A DNA stretch of 64,000 nt from Zhengitettix transpicula (lineage: Eukaryota; Arthropoda; Insecta; Orthoptera; Tetrigidae). Below, in pieces: positions 22,266 to 34,607 of this stretch. Location of the stretch: NCBI GenBank assembly GCA_037074705.1, contig CM073591.1:96586532-96650531 (forward strand), given 5' to 3'. A program made the translations under genes and the position numbers. The first letter of the stretch is position 1, and each line of letters opens with the position of its first letter. The notes under the pieces are model-generated. The model was not told the DNA's origin. It saw only the letters and a program-made list of their open reading frames with translations, and did no database searches.

Positions 22266-22466
22266 TCCCGACCTACCTGATGCAGGTTTTCTATGGTTTC
22301 TCCTGCATTACTTTTATTCGAATTTCGGATCCTAAACATATAGCCCTGGGTTCCTAGTTAACCCTTGGCTACCTTCCTCTTTCTTTTCGCATTCTTCCTT
22401 TCTATGTTATGAAAGGGGAGTTGCCACCACGTGGATTACTCTCATGTAGTCTGTTATTCAAAAAAT
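22266..22466 (+). mobile_element. RetA copy A13, 5'-truncated
   Basis: Forward RetA from CCCGACCTACCTGATGCAGG to ATTCAAAAAA. Confidence 0.8.
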
Positions 22467-22478
22467 CAAAAAAAAAAA

Positions 22479-22541
22479 TCCGTATCCCCCGTTGTCCCTT
22501 TCCTATTCTATAAGATGGGAGGGGCAACTACGTGGATTACA
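22479..22541 (+). mobile_element. RetA 3' fragment A14
   Basis: Diverged CCGTATCCCCC...GTGGATTACAC block just after the A-rich end of A13. Confidence 0.55.
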
Positions 22542-22573
22542 CTATAAATAATCTTCTTCCCACGTTATACAAG

Positions 22574-23008
22574 AAAGCCTGTGGGAGATTGTCTCCGCTC
22601 ATGCAGGTGGAATCTTTCTGGAAAGATGGAGAAGGCTTTCTCTCTAGCCTTTCCACAAGTCCAGGCACCTCGGCCAGTTTTGAGAGGTGTATATTTCGGG
22701 GTCGCAGACCTTGTGTATACGGTAATAATTGTACGCTCTTCTTATTGGAATATTCAGTCAGCTGTCTACTTAACTGGTCGAGGCACGGAGAAGGGAATGC
22801 TGCGTCCCCATAGCGAACACCTCTCCTGCCATTGGAAGGGCGTGGGACAATTGCCAAAAGCCCGACCTACCTGATGCAGGTTTTCCTAAGAAAATGTCCG
22901 GGCAGGATTTTTAAAAATACAGCCCATGAGACGCAGTTAATCCTTGCCTACCTTTCCACATCCACCATTTCTGTCCCTTTCCTATGCTATAATTGCGTAG
23001 TGACCAGA
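22574..23008 (+). mobile_element. RetA copy A15, full 5' end, lost tail
   Basis: It begins AAAGCCTGTGGGAG, the same 5' start as A2 and A3, which marks the true 5' end of the family. It continues through GGTGTATATTTCGGGGTCGC to TGCTATAATTGCGTAG, after which the tail is lost. The 5' stem is only partly kept. Confidence 0.8.
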
Positions 23009-23513
23009 TCATCGACTATCCTATACTAAGCTCCATTTCTTTTACTTAAGTTGTGTAGGTTCACCTGATCTAAAGTGCTCCAGAATGTATAATACCAATC
23101 CTACTGCGTATTTTCTCACAATTGTAATTGTAACAATAATTAATTGAGTAATCCATACGATTTTGCCAAGTTGTCATTTATTTTAGGTGCGTATATTATT
23201 TATTAACACTTAAATATTTCCTTAACTTCTCTATATTTCTATCATATTTGTTTTCATACATTTTATATTTTACTTGTAATTAAAAATTAAAGATTAAAAT
23301 TTAGGAAATATTTTGCAGTTTCCTGTACCATCCTTCTTTTTAATTCCGTCTGCGCGTCGTTTTTCTTTGCAAGAAGAATGTTATTTAATTGACATAAGAA
23401 ACGATTACTCAAAAATTACGGAAAACATTTTCGAAATGAACCTAATTTCCTCCTGCGCAGCTAGACCGAAACTTAGCAAAGTGTCAGATCCCGCAATGTA
23501 GAGAAATTTACTT
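23009..23513. other. Unassigned stretch
   Basis: No recognised feature. Confidence 0.4.
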
Positions 23514-23765
23514 TTGCTTCTGCTGCAGCTGGTTGAGTGGCCGTTCCCGCGAGCCACCCATTCGTCTTCTCGCAGAAATGTTAACGCCGAATTGAAGTTC
23601 CCCTCAGAAGCCGTACATCACGCCCCCGCAACAGCGCTTCGGGGCTTGGGCTCTCGTGGTCGATACCCGAAGCTGGCCAAATATCGCCTCTGCCAACTGT
23701 TGCCCACCCGCACACTACACAATATCCTCTGCGGTCAGCAGTAATGCACCCGGCTGCCGAATATT
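23514..23765. other. GC-rich, CpG-rich island
   Basis: About 250 bp with GC content far above the surrounding DNA and many CpGs. Open frames of 60-80 codons run on both strands (plus 23514-23744, minus 23581-23784), as expected for GC-rich DNA. I recognise no motif in either. It could be a CpG island, an unknown repeat or transferred sequence. Confidence 0.45.
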
Positions 23766-23959
23766 TGAATCCTAATATACTCAATATCCTGCAATTTTAA
23801 CAGGAACAGATTAAATGATGAGGCCGTGCAAAATACTAAATTAACGTTAACGCCAATCATAAAGATTTTTCTTCCCGAGCGGAGAAAAAGGATAATTATT
23901 TTACAATAAAGTTAGGTATTAATTTACATTATAAATTTTCTATTTCGATTATTTTTGTA

Positions 23960-24091
23960 AAAAAAATGTTTTGGTTCTTTAATATTCCCGTTCTTATATG
24001 TGTACCGAAGAAAAAAGTAACAAAGAAAAAAATGTTTTGGTTCTTTAATATTCCCGTTCTTATATGTGTACCGAAGAAAAAAGTAACAAAG
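23960..24091 (+). repeat. Exact 66-bp tandem duplication
   Basis: Two identical 66-bp units (23960-24025 and 24026-24091), each an A-run followed by TGTTTTGGTTCTTTAATATT and ending AGTAACAAAG. The lack of differences suggests a recent event or an assembly duplication. Confidence 0.95.
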
Positions 24092-25340
24092 CTCAATTCA
24101 GGAAAATATAAATAAAATAGGATGCGTTTAAAAAAATTATTTTATACCCGTGTACAGTTACTTCAAATTTAATTAAAACGTGATTAAAATTAATACTCTA
24201 AACAAAGCGACAAACTCTTTTTGCTTTGAAATAGAAATTTATAGATTTCCACTTCCATGTATATAAAAGAAATAGAGGTCTGAATAGCAAGTGAGCAAAA
24301 TTTGTGAGAGACGACGTGTTGGAAATTTGAAAGAAGTGACGACTCCTTACTTTATTTCAGGAGTAGCCAACTTATTTTTTTCGAAAAAAATTGGGGCTGA
24401 GTGGAAGAATAACCAAAGACCAGCCATATTTAGACACTTTTGGGCTTGCATAGTGCCACATCATCAAAAAAAAAAATACATGGAACGAAATGAAAATTCT
24501 ATTAATTTGTAAATAGTTTTTGCACGGCCATCTTCATTTTTTTAATTTTAATTATTGACTTCGGTCAGTAACATGTACAATTAGTTTTAATAGCCTATTT
24601 AGGTTTTTATGCGGACAAAAACATATAATATTTAAAATCAGTAAGAAATTTTTATTTACTAAATATATTAACTAACCTAGTATCAAACATTTATATATCC
24701 AATTCTGCCTCATTTACGAAAATAAATAAATTAATAAGTGTAAAAATAACCATACATCTGATAGATCCAAAATATTGTAAAGATAAACTGATGATGGAGT
24801 TTCGTATACTTGTGATTGCCAAATTGATTGGGCTCATCAAATATACTAGAAGTTTATATAATTTTTTAGAGGTTTTAAGCTTACGATATAATTGATTTGA
24901 TTAAATTAATAACTCTTAGGTATATCTCGGTGGGTGTTACTAAATATAATATTCCTTTAACGGCTGATCTTTATTTTTATTACGAAATCTCCTAGACTGA
25001 TTAAGATTAATAATGTTGATTGAGAACAAAATAAGGATTTAGTTTTTTACGTATATTAATATAATAAAATAATCCTTTCACCTAATTATATCGAAAAAAG
25101 TTGTCTTCAAACCATCTATTGTACTTTTTAACAACTCTCATCCTTGTTACAAAATAAACTTTTCACAATTTTCTGAAATGTAAAGTTGATACGATTTGAT
25201 CTGAGTGTGGGATTATGTCAAACACAGAATAAGGTCGAAACGTAATAACTTTATAATCAAAAAAATTACCAAGTTTTGTTTCATCGAGAATGTTTTTAAA
25301 AATCATGTATAACTATAATTTAATTTGCTCTTGATATGAA
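24092..25340. other. Unassigned AT-rich stretch
   Basis: About 1.2 kb without a supported feature. Confidence 0.4.
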
Positions 25341-25772
25341 CCTTTCTGGAAGGACATTTGTGGATGTCATTTCCTCTCTCCGTTTTTTAATTAAGGTTCC
25401 TACAAGCAGAGGCTACTCGGTCTGTTTTGAGAGGTGTATGTTCCGGGGTCGCAGACCATGGGCTTACGGTAAGAGTTGTCCGCTATTTCTATTGGAATGG
25501 TCGGCCAGCTGCCTCCTAAACTGATCAAGGCACGGCGAGGGGAATGCTGCGACCCCACATAAAACCCCTATCCTGCCATCGGAAGGACGTGGGACAAGTA
25601 CCAAATGTCCGACCTACCTGATGCAGGTATTTCTAGGGTTTTCCCTGAATCACTTTTAGGTGAATTGCCGGGTAGGATCCTTAAACCAGAGCAAGCGGGT
25701 CCTTGTTAACCTTTGGCTACCTTACTCTACCCGTCCACATGCCCATTTCAAATACCTTCCTATGCTATTAAA
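25341..25772 (+). mobile_element. RetA copy A16, lost 3' tail
   Basis: Forward RetA from the TTTCCTCTCTCCG region through GGTGTATGTTCCGGGGTCGC to CCTATGCTATTAAA, where similarity stops before the usual A-tail. Confidence 0.85.
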
Positions 25773-25940
25773 CTAATGAGTAAGCAGTTTTGATCATATT
25801 TTGTATAGAATTATTTACTATTATTCGCACAAATTTGGTTGATAATGCATTATTTTGCTTCTACATGTACCTATTACTTTCATTTTTATAGATACGCTTT
25901 TAATTTTTGTCTGTCTGATGTTCAGGCCGATATCTTATCT

Positions 25941-26547
25941 TCTATATAATAAAAAAGGATGTATATTTGTATGTATGTACGTATGTATTTATGTATTTAC
26001 GTTGTTCTTTATAAAAATTTTATCGCGTGGACAGAATGCAACAAAAATTGGTATACTTATTCTGCCAAAATCGAGAACCGGTACTGTGAGGGTGAGAAAC
26101 GCCTAGCATACATGTGGAAAGAATTATAATTAAAAACCGTGATCATTAAATATTAAATTACTGCGTGCCAAGAGACAATGACGTCACGCGAGAGAAAGAC
26201 GTTACTACGCAACGAACAAAGGAAATATCTCCTTTATTAGGAATGAACTAAAGCAGAAATATTTTATTTAAATAAAAAGTATAATTTTATACAGCAATAT
26301 TCCATCGAATGATAATAAAGAAGAATACGAATTACTTTACCATCCTTGGGGAAAATGTAAGTTAATTTTCGCGCTGTATTAGTTGTGAGTCTAGCTAACA
26401 ATTTCATCAATGTAATATTTCGTTATGTATGAAGACTGAGTGACGATTATATCCTGAAATACTCAAGGAATATATTTAAGTATTCAACTAAATACTTTTT
26501 AGAGTTTATATAAATAAGTACACGAGCAACGCCGGGCACCTAGCTAG
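25941..26547 (+). mobile_element. Helitron-like non-autonomous element H1
   Basis: The 5' end TCTATATAATAAAAAAGG starts with the Helitron TC. The 3' end carries the hairpin-type GAGCAACGCCGGGCACCTAG and finishes in CTAG before T. The interior shares GGTACTGTG...GAG and TGACGTCACGCGAGAGA-type blocks with the element starting at 33201. No coding capacity. H2 follows without a gap. Confidence 0.75.
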
Positions 26548-26975
26548 TATATAATAAAAAAAGGATGTATGTTTGTATGTATGTATGTATTTACGTTAAA
26601 CTCTATACAGATTTCAACGAATGGACAAATGAAAAAAATTGATACACATATTCTCCAAAACTCGATAAACTGTACTGTGGGGTGAGACACGCCTACCACC
26701 CCCAGGAGCGGGGACGGATGGGGGAAGAAATTTTCAAACACGTTAACCGGTCGATTTTTGCGTCGAATAAATATTTTTTAGGGTCAATTAAATTCAAAAT
26801 ATTCATCTAGATGTTCCCTGTGTACGATTTCAATCCCTTTCGTCATTGGAAAGGGGCACGGCTAGTGGTGGAGGTGGATGGGCGTTACATAAAATAACGC
26901 CATAGCAACCGAGATTGGAGGCAAATCGGGGGTTATTGATACATGACAACCCGGGCAACGCCGGCCACCCTGATA
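26548..26975 (+). mobile_element. Helitron-like non-autonomous element H2
   Basis: It starts TATATAATAAAAAAAGGATG directly after the CTAG of H1 and ends near CCCGGGCAACGCCGGCC, with the CTAG decayed. Interior blocks include GAAATTTTCAAAC, CGAATAAATATTTTT and GGGCGTTACATAAAA, common to this family. Confidence 0.7.
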
Positions 26976-28670
26976 ATGTTAAATAAAATACAGCGTCATC
27001 AATATATTTTAAATTTATCTCAATCTTCAATATCTTATTTTTTGTATCATATTTTTCTCTTTTATGTAATTAATCTCTTTATTGTTTATGAATTAATGTT
27101 TATTTCATTTATAATCGTTTTTTTCTCTTATAAAAATTATCTTTTGAGAAATTTGAGGTCCATACTTTCCCGGTTATAGTTCTCGACCAGGATCCTGGTT
27201 TAAATAAAAAATTCGTTGTCATAGATTCTACTTTTGTTCCTTGTCACTTATTCCACTTTGTTTACTGTTTCTTTTGTAACACATTTATCCAGTTAAAGTT
27301 TTTAATCTTTCATTGCTTTAATTAACTCTCTTGGATTGAATTTTCCTAAAGAGTTGGCTGTGGCGTACCAATTCATTGTGATCCTACGGATTCTCTATAC
27401 TCCACAGGTATGTGGATTAAACAGTAGTGAGATGTGGTGGGAGACGAAGAAATCTCCAGGGATAATTTCGTTACACGGAAAGTAATTTACTAATGCAACA
27501 CTCCGTTGAGGAGCCACCGTAATCCACAATCAACGAATCCTAACACAACTTACAGGATCAGACCCTCAGGTCTGGTAGGGACAAAAGGGCGGATTAATGC
27601 CAATAATTGTCCACAATATTCTTAACGTGATGAAATATATGTAATTATAAAATATAAAATGTCCGGATTTAATTTCAGGAGCTTCAGGAATAGCGAATTG
27701 GAAAATTATGTTACCCTATTCCACACACAATTCATGCGATGTAACAGTCGTTTGCTTCAAATTCAGTCCATCCAATTCCATAACATTTAGATATAAATTT
27801 CAAATGAAAACTGTCCTCATTAAACCTTTATGAAAATAAAGTGCTGACGAAATTATAATCCAGCCGGATGCACCATCAGTATCGAACAATTTTCTGGTTT
27901 TGGAGAATGGAGCAATAACCAACCACCAAACCACACATTCCTCTGTATAATTAAAAAGAATACATTAATTTTTTCTACATTATTAAGTATACTAAAAAAT
28001 TTCACACAGTAACTCCCAGGGAAAATTCGGAAGTGTAATTAATGTAACGCAACAGCAGCCTAGCAGCTACTCAAAAATTAATTTATTAGTTGAAACCAAC
28101 TTTCAGACGACCTTTTGTTTCCCACGAGATTAATTTTAGTGTATACATTCACTAAATGAAAGTAATTGGATTTATCAAATGGATTATAGAAACTTTTATA
28201 GTAAAATACGTCTTACTAAATTAAATTTCGTTAATGATAAATGTTACTGAAATACTTGGCCAATTTTTTCTTCTGCCATTAAATCAAGGAATTTACCTGG
28301 GTTATTTCAACCTCGTGTTACAAATTCAACTACGTATCGTGGATTAAAAACGGGGAAGATGGTTCCTAAGACCACACCTTTTGGACTTAGGCACATTCTA
28401 AATATCGCACGTAGGGAAAAATCACAGCGACAGTTGCGAAGAAAAAAGACTTGACGTGGCGTTTCTTCACTATGAACCGATGTGTAAACAGGAAGAACGA
28501 TCAAATGAATTATATAATATAAACATTGGGAGCTTTCTTTTAATGAATTAAATAAACATGACTATTACGCAAGGGAAAAGTCCCTGGATTTTAATTATAA
28601 TTACAATAACGATGCTAAATTCTATTAGAAAAGTGTGGGGTTGACTTATAACTGTTATCCGAGGTTTTAA
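26976..28670. other. Unassigned AT-rich stretch
   Basis: About 1.7 kb. The part at 27340-27620 is less AT-rich and has a small hairpin (CAGACCCTCAGGTCTGG at about 27560), but no gene is recognised. Confidence 0.4.
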
Positions 28671-28672
28671 TA

Positions 28673-29925
28673 CAGAGGGGCCCAAAAAAATGTATCCACT
28701 GGTTAACAGTCCATAACTTGCAAACTAATTGACGAAGTTGTCTCATTTTTGGTAGTGTAATAGTTTGTAGTTCCGGCAATTGCCACACAAGCGTTGTATT
28801 GCGTTGTTTTGTTTTGTCAGATTACAGTCGCCAGGTAGTTTTATTGTTAGTTGTACCCTGTTACTCGAGTAAGGCTTACATTTGATGAAAGGAAGTCTGT
28901 TTTAAAGTGGTATTAAATTACGAAAACATTAATGAGGTGCAATGGCGAAATGTGTATCAAACAGAGCCACCGACACGTTTAACGATTCGTCGCATTCGAG
29001 ACAAATTTGAAGCCGAAGGCTGTGTTAAAGATGTACACAAACAACGATCTGGACGACATGTAACAGTATCTTCCATCTTGTGTTATAACAATTCACCACA
29101 GAAGTCTGTGTGTCTGTGAAACTGGAGTGAGTCGCTCAAGTGAAGACAGCAAAGTGGAAGTGCTACATCCCAAGATTACTACACGCAATGAACGAGGACG
29201 ATTCAGATGGAGTACAGCGAGTTGTTTAATAACATGGTGCGCAACGATGAAGAGTTTGCAGAGATGATTGTGTGGTCTGAGTTCAAACTCAATGGTACAG
29301 TAAATCGCCACAATTGCATCTACTGGGCCGCCGAAAATCCAAACGTCCATGTAGACAAAGCCGTGAATTTGCCAGGAGTAAATGTGTGGTGTGGGTTGTC
29401 TTACAGGGGCCATTCTTCTCTGACGGTATAGTTACCGGTGAGGTGTACCTTCAGAAGCTTCAAACATCCATTTTACCTGCCATCCAAGACTTGTATAAGA
29501 TGGTGCCCCAGCCCACTATCACAATCGTGTTAGGGCTTATCTCGACGAAAATCTACCAGGAAGATGGATAGGCCGTAGAGCTGCTGTAGGGTAGCCACCA
29601 CGTTCCCCAGACTTAACTCCTTTTACCTGTGGGGAACACTAAAGGACGTCGTTTATCGTCAAAAGCCACGCACATTGGATGAACTTTGAGAATCCATCAT
29701 ACATTCATGTGCAAATACGTTGCAGTCAGTAGTTCGTGCTGCAGTTCGGCGACATCGTTTGATTGTGTGGATTTTAATGGTAAACATTTCGAACACCTAC
29801 AGTGATATATTTAAGTTGGACTTTAAGAGCTACACTTTCACCAAAAATGAGACAACTCCGTCAATTAGTTTGCAAGTTATGGGCCGTTAACCAGTGGATA
29901 CATTTTTTTGGGCCACTCCAAATTC
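28673..29925 (+). mobile_element. Tc1/mariner-superfamily transposon relic
   Basis: Terminal inverted repeats of about 73 bp bound the element: left 28680-28753 and right 29840-29911, sharing CCCAAAAAAATGTATCCACT and the CTTGCAAACTAATTGACG block. TA lies just outside the left end (28671-28672); the right outer few bases have decayed. It encloses a broken transposase gene on the plus strand. Confidence 0.85.
28884..29795 (+). pseudogene. Tc1/mariner transposase pseudogene
   Basis: The DNA-binding region is recognisable from YENINEVQWRNVYQTEPPTR to DVHKQRSGRH (about 28917-29065). TAKWKCYIPRLLHAMNE-like sequence follows in another frame (about 29144-29195), then FKLNGTVNRHNC, ENPNV.VDKAVNLPG and VWCGL. 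Around the first catalytic Asp the sequence reads IVWSE-FKLNG, so the Asp is missing. DGAPAHY (about 29499) keeps the second. Near the end PRSPDLTP is followed directly by FYLWG, with the third acidic residue lost. Several frameshifts and small deletions divide it. This copy cannot make an active enzyme. Confidence 0.85.
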
Positions 29926-30084
29926 TAAAAAAAAAAAAAAAGTTTAATTAAAACTGCAAAAACTCTACTAGTTGAACAATAATTAATAGATAAATATAAT
30001 TATTAATTTTATTTATAGAATTATTAATTTTACTTACTTCCATATACATTCCTAGACCATTCATCTGATTGTGATTAAAATTTT

Positions 30085-31274
30085 GTGAGTTGTTGTGATC
30101 ACGCCCGCCTACGTTTATATCGATCTTTCGAAGCGTTACGCAATGCAGCGAGAAACGTGGTAAAACAGAAGATATTAACACCAAACACTCAAATTTAGGG
30201 GTTTCTGAGAAGGCACACCACCAAGGGAGGGTTGGACGGGCGTCACATACCTAAATATCACGAAACAAACGATATTGACATTCACGATGCCAATTAAGTT
30301 GTAGTTCAGCCCGTTGGCATGGGGGTTTGGGAGGAAGTGGGTTTAAAGGGCGTTACATAAAGGTAATGAGGAAACAAGCAAGACTGGTTTTTTAATCTGG
30401 GGCTAGGGAAGTCACTGACTATAATACTGGCATTTACCATACTTGTTAAGGTGTAGTGTAGGGCGAAACGAATTTCCGTGTACAATCTTAAACGCTTATA
30501 AAATTTTCAACTTTATACACATGTTACTTACGATCCAACAACATACACCCTTGGGTTAAGACACCTCTAGAGGTGCGGCTTCTGGAGATGATATTCGTAA
30601 CGGTCATTATTAGCGTAGAATAAATGTTTTTTGGGTCGCTTCATTATATAGGGTAATTATAGAAGTTTTAAGTGTCTAATTTCAACTTCAAAAGACAAGG
30701 GACTTAAGGACCGGTACGGGTGGTGATGGAACGGTTTTGCATAAAAAATGGTGCAACAAAAACTGGTGTCGACTCTTGGGTTATAGGAGACGCATAATTC
30801 AATTCCTGCGTTAATCATAGCCGTTAAGGAAATTTTATGATCCTCGACGTGGGCGTGAAACGATAGCCGGAGTAGTTTTGAGTCAGTTAATTTATCGGAT
30901 ATTTTTTTGATTTTCTTAGGGTACCAGAAATATTTTTGGTACCTTTATGGTACTAGGAGTATTTCTGGACTTTATTAAGTTAGCGAATATTTTTCTCTCT
31001 TTTTAACCGTTGTGATTTTCTCAAAACACTGATTATGTGTGGGAGGAGAGATCCTGAGTTATTAAAGTACCGTCAGTTATCAACCTGGTTTATTGAAGTT
31101 AGCTGCCGAGAGGGTTAAGTCGGGGAGAGGAACGTAAATGGGTAAATGTTCCTACCTAACACTGACGCTATTGATTCTGCTGAAATGAAATGTTTACCAA
31201 GAGGTTATTGTCTAATCAATTCCTCCTCCAGGCTAATTTAAATAAACACCCGGGCAACGCCTCCAGTCAGCTAG
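30085..31274 (+). mobile_element. Helitron-like element H3
   Basis: The 3' end is clear: CACCCGGGCAACGCC...CAGCTAG, CTAG at 31271-31274 followed by T. The interior repeats the family blocks (GGGCGTTACATAAA, GTGTCTAATTTCAACT, AATAAATGTTTTTTGGGTCGC) also found reversed in H0. The 5' boundary is uncertain; 30085 is an estimate. Confidence 0.55.
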
Positions 31275-32855
31275 TGCCTACTAAACTATACACTAATTTG
31301 GAATTTACTGCATTACGTAAGATACAGTTTTTTGAATCTTATATGTTACATTAGAAATATTTTCCGTTAGGCCAAGAGAGAGAAAATAAGATCCATATCA
31401 AGTATGTAATTGTTACAAAAATAGTAAAATTTGAACATTATAGCACTACGCTAGTCAAATAGTAAGTAATAAATAGTATATCACAATAAATAACTGTAAA
31501 ACGAATACGTATTCAAAAAAATATCATATAAATTCATTTTATAACCATGTTACATGATCTACATCCGCTGAATATTGAAAGGCATTCGGTTGCTGTTAAT
31601 TAATTATGATGATGAATCTAATATAAAGCGACGCTGAATAATAAATTGTTCTCAAAGCAACCAAGGTTTTCTCCTGAGCGCATATATTTTGTTTTCCACA
31701 AACCACTGCATCAAAGGGAAGAGGAAACGTTGAATATTAAAATCTACGAAGAATAGCGGAAATGAAAAGGTGGAGCTAAATAGGTCTCATTCTTCTTTTT
31801 AGAATTCTGCAGAAGTGTTACTAGCAACGCCTGGCTTAAATGCTCCGGGGTTCCAACTACACCACCTTCCATGACACTTTCATTACTCGCAACAAGTTCC
31901 TGGCTGAATATGAATTTTTCTTTGTCTTGGCAAACTGATACAAGGAGCAACTTTACTCTTACATTATATTCTTGCCATTCTTGTCAAGGAACTAATGCCC
32001 TAAATTAAAGGCATGTTCTTTTCGTAACTTGACATGATTATTTTATTACATCATATCAATACTTAGGTATGCATATTATATAAAAAGAAAAGTATACATG
32101 ATATTTTTTTGGTATTCTGACAATGTAAAATTAATTATTAGATAGGGAATGGAAGCACCAATTAAATGTATTTATTGGTATTTTTAAATCTGTCACGTAG
32201 TTAATATTATGAATAACTGAGTTCTATTACTTCCGATGATTTAACAAACCTTAATATATACTGGAAAGTTCATCAAACAAAATTCTTATTCTTTTACTGG
32301 AAAATAATAATTCATATATTTTATTAATAACTGTTGTTTACATCAATCCATCTTTTTTGATCCATAATAAGAATACTTATTTTTCTCGAATAATATGTAT
32401 TATTTTTTCTTATTTACAATTACTTGAATAAAAATTCATTATTTCCTACGTATAAACTGTTATTTCTTTCTGAGACAAATTAATCTAAAAAATGTAAAAT
32501 CATAAGATAAATTATTATTTTAATATGCTTTTAAGATTTAATATGAAATAATCTATTTTATTTAAGTTTTCGAAAAATACTTATGTTTTATAAATAAACT
32601 GTTTGATTTCCCGGATTTGCCCGAAAGTGTATTTATCCAAATCTTACATTAGCATGAAACGAATGGATTATATCTATAGCTTAAAATGGGATTTATTGAC
32701 ATATATTTGAATGTATAAGTACACAAATGGGTGTACTTATCCTAGAGCAAACAACATAAAGTTTTCCCTAGAAGATACGTAAAAATATCAAGTGAACTCT
32801 GTATGATTTAATAAATCTAATAATTGATTATTATATATTATATTATTAATAATAG
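31275..32855. other. Unassigned AT-rich stretch
   Basis: About 1.6 kb. The only segment of note is a less AT-rich minus-strand open frame at 31744-31950 (68 codons, starting at a TTG) with no motif I recognise. Confidence 0.4.
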
Positions 32856-33200
32856 GACATATAATAGGACATGAATTTATTTACGTTAAAACTTTAACAA
32901 ATTTCATACATCTGTTCCTTTCGAACCGGAAACAAACACTAATGGGCGTAATACAGGACTAGAACGGCCGACATTTCGTCGGACAAATATTTATTGGGAT
33001 CAATGAGATTCATAGTGTTTCACCTGATTTTTTGTGTATAATATCAATCTCTTTCGGCATGGGAGGGGAGAACCTGTAGGGATGACAGTGACGTTACACA
33101 AAAATAACGCGAAAATAACTGAGATTGCCGTCAATACCAGGGTTATGGATGTCGCTGAGTTTAATTATGATGCCGAGGACAATGCCGGGTATACAGATAC
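32856..33200 (+). mobile_element. Helitron-like remnant
   Basis: Contains family blocks CGAACCGGAAACAAACACT, GGCCGACATTTCGTCGGA and CAATCTCTTTCGGCATG (all with counterparts at 34710-34890) and ends GACAATGCCGGGTATAC, a decayed hairpin end, directly before the TC start of H4. Confidence 0.6.
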
Positions 33201-34607
33201 TCTATATAATTAAAAAAATGCCTTATATTTGTATGTATATACAGATTTAAAAGCGTGAACACAATACAACAAAACATGGTACCCATATTTTTAAAAACAC
33301 GAGAAACGGTACTGTGGGGGGAGGGGGTATAAATGCTCTAGCATAAAGGTGGAAAGAGTTATAATTAAAAAATGTGATAATTTTGTGAAATTACTGTGCT
33401 ACCAGAGACTGTGACGTCAAACCACACCTTCACACTCGCGAGAGAGAGAAGAGGGATATGGGAGAGGGAGAGAGAGGGAGAGATTGTCGTGGACAAAAAC
33501 TAATTCCAGTTTTCGTAATTAAGTAAAGCAGAAATATTTTGATTGAATGAAAAGTATAATTATTTCCAGAAATACTCCATCGAAAGACAATGAAAATCAA
33601 TGCGAAATTTTATACGACTCTTGGAAATAATTTTGTTTTAAATAACTTGACTTTTAACTTGACTTTTAAGTCACATGGCATATTTAATGGAACCACGGAC
33701 AAAGAATTTGTCCAATTATGTCTCGCAATGCGCAGTGGAGGAAACATAGAATGATTCTAAAACCAATACCTAATACTTGTAAATCGTTATAATTACTAAA
33801 TTTGATTTTACATGTGCTAAAATTGTCGAATTATTTGAAGTGAAGTTCTTGAAAAAATTTGGTTGTGTTTATATAATTGCAATTTCACATATTTGATCGT
33901 AAATGTGTAAAAACTAATGGAACATATTTAATTGTTAATGTATATTGACAAGTATTAGTTAGCAAAATCTACGAAAAAGTATTTTGACTCATTTAAGTTA
34001 TTTGACTCCAAAAATCTGCCGAAGTATCTTTTACTCACTTAAAGTTTCGGGATGATTTTTGACCTAAAAAGAACTGTACACTATTGGGGGTTGGGGTAGA
34101 AATTTTCAAACCTGCTGAAACTGCCGATATTTGCGGCGAATAAATATTTTTCGAGGTCAATGATATTGTTAGTTTTTCTTCCGATATTTTTTTGGTGTAT
34201 TATTCCTATTTCTTTCTGTATTGTACGGGAGGATCCTTAGGGGTGGGTGAGGGTAGGGGGGCGTTGGACTAAGCTGACAGGAAAAGAGTCGAATCCAGGG
34301 TTATGAATGTTGCTGAGTTAAATTATGACATTAAACTTTCTAAATAACCCCAGGGGCGGAGGTGGAAGCGTGTGAAAGTTTTCAAACATTTTAAAGCGCC
34401 AAAAAGTTTCGCCGAAAACGCCTTTTTCGGGTTCAATGGGATAGATAGCGTTTCTCCAGATATTTTTGTATATAATTTAACCCGTTCGTCATGAGGAGCG
34501 TTACATAAAAATAACTCGAAAACAATGTAGATTAGAGACAATTCCTGAGTTATGGAGGGCGCTGACATTAATTATGACAATTCGGGCAACGCCGGGAATC
34601 CTACTAG
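33201..34607 (+). mobile_element. Helitron-like element H4, probably composite
   Basis: It starts TCTATATAATTAAAAAAATG and ends TTCGGGCAACGCCGGGAATC...CTAG at 34604-34607. The first 300 bp match H1 (the GGTACTGTG and TGACGTCA blocks). The last 550 bp contain two successive sets of the GAATAAATATTTTT / GGGTTATGAATG-type blocks, suggesting fused elements. No coding. Confidence 0.65.

Noticed and set aside
24340..24480. Possible second hAT element starting at CAGGAGTAGCCAAC (24358)
   Set aside because: No matching inverted right end or 8-bp duplication found.
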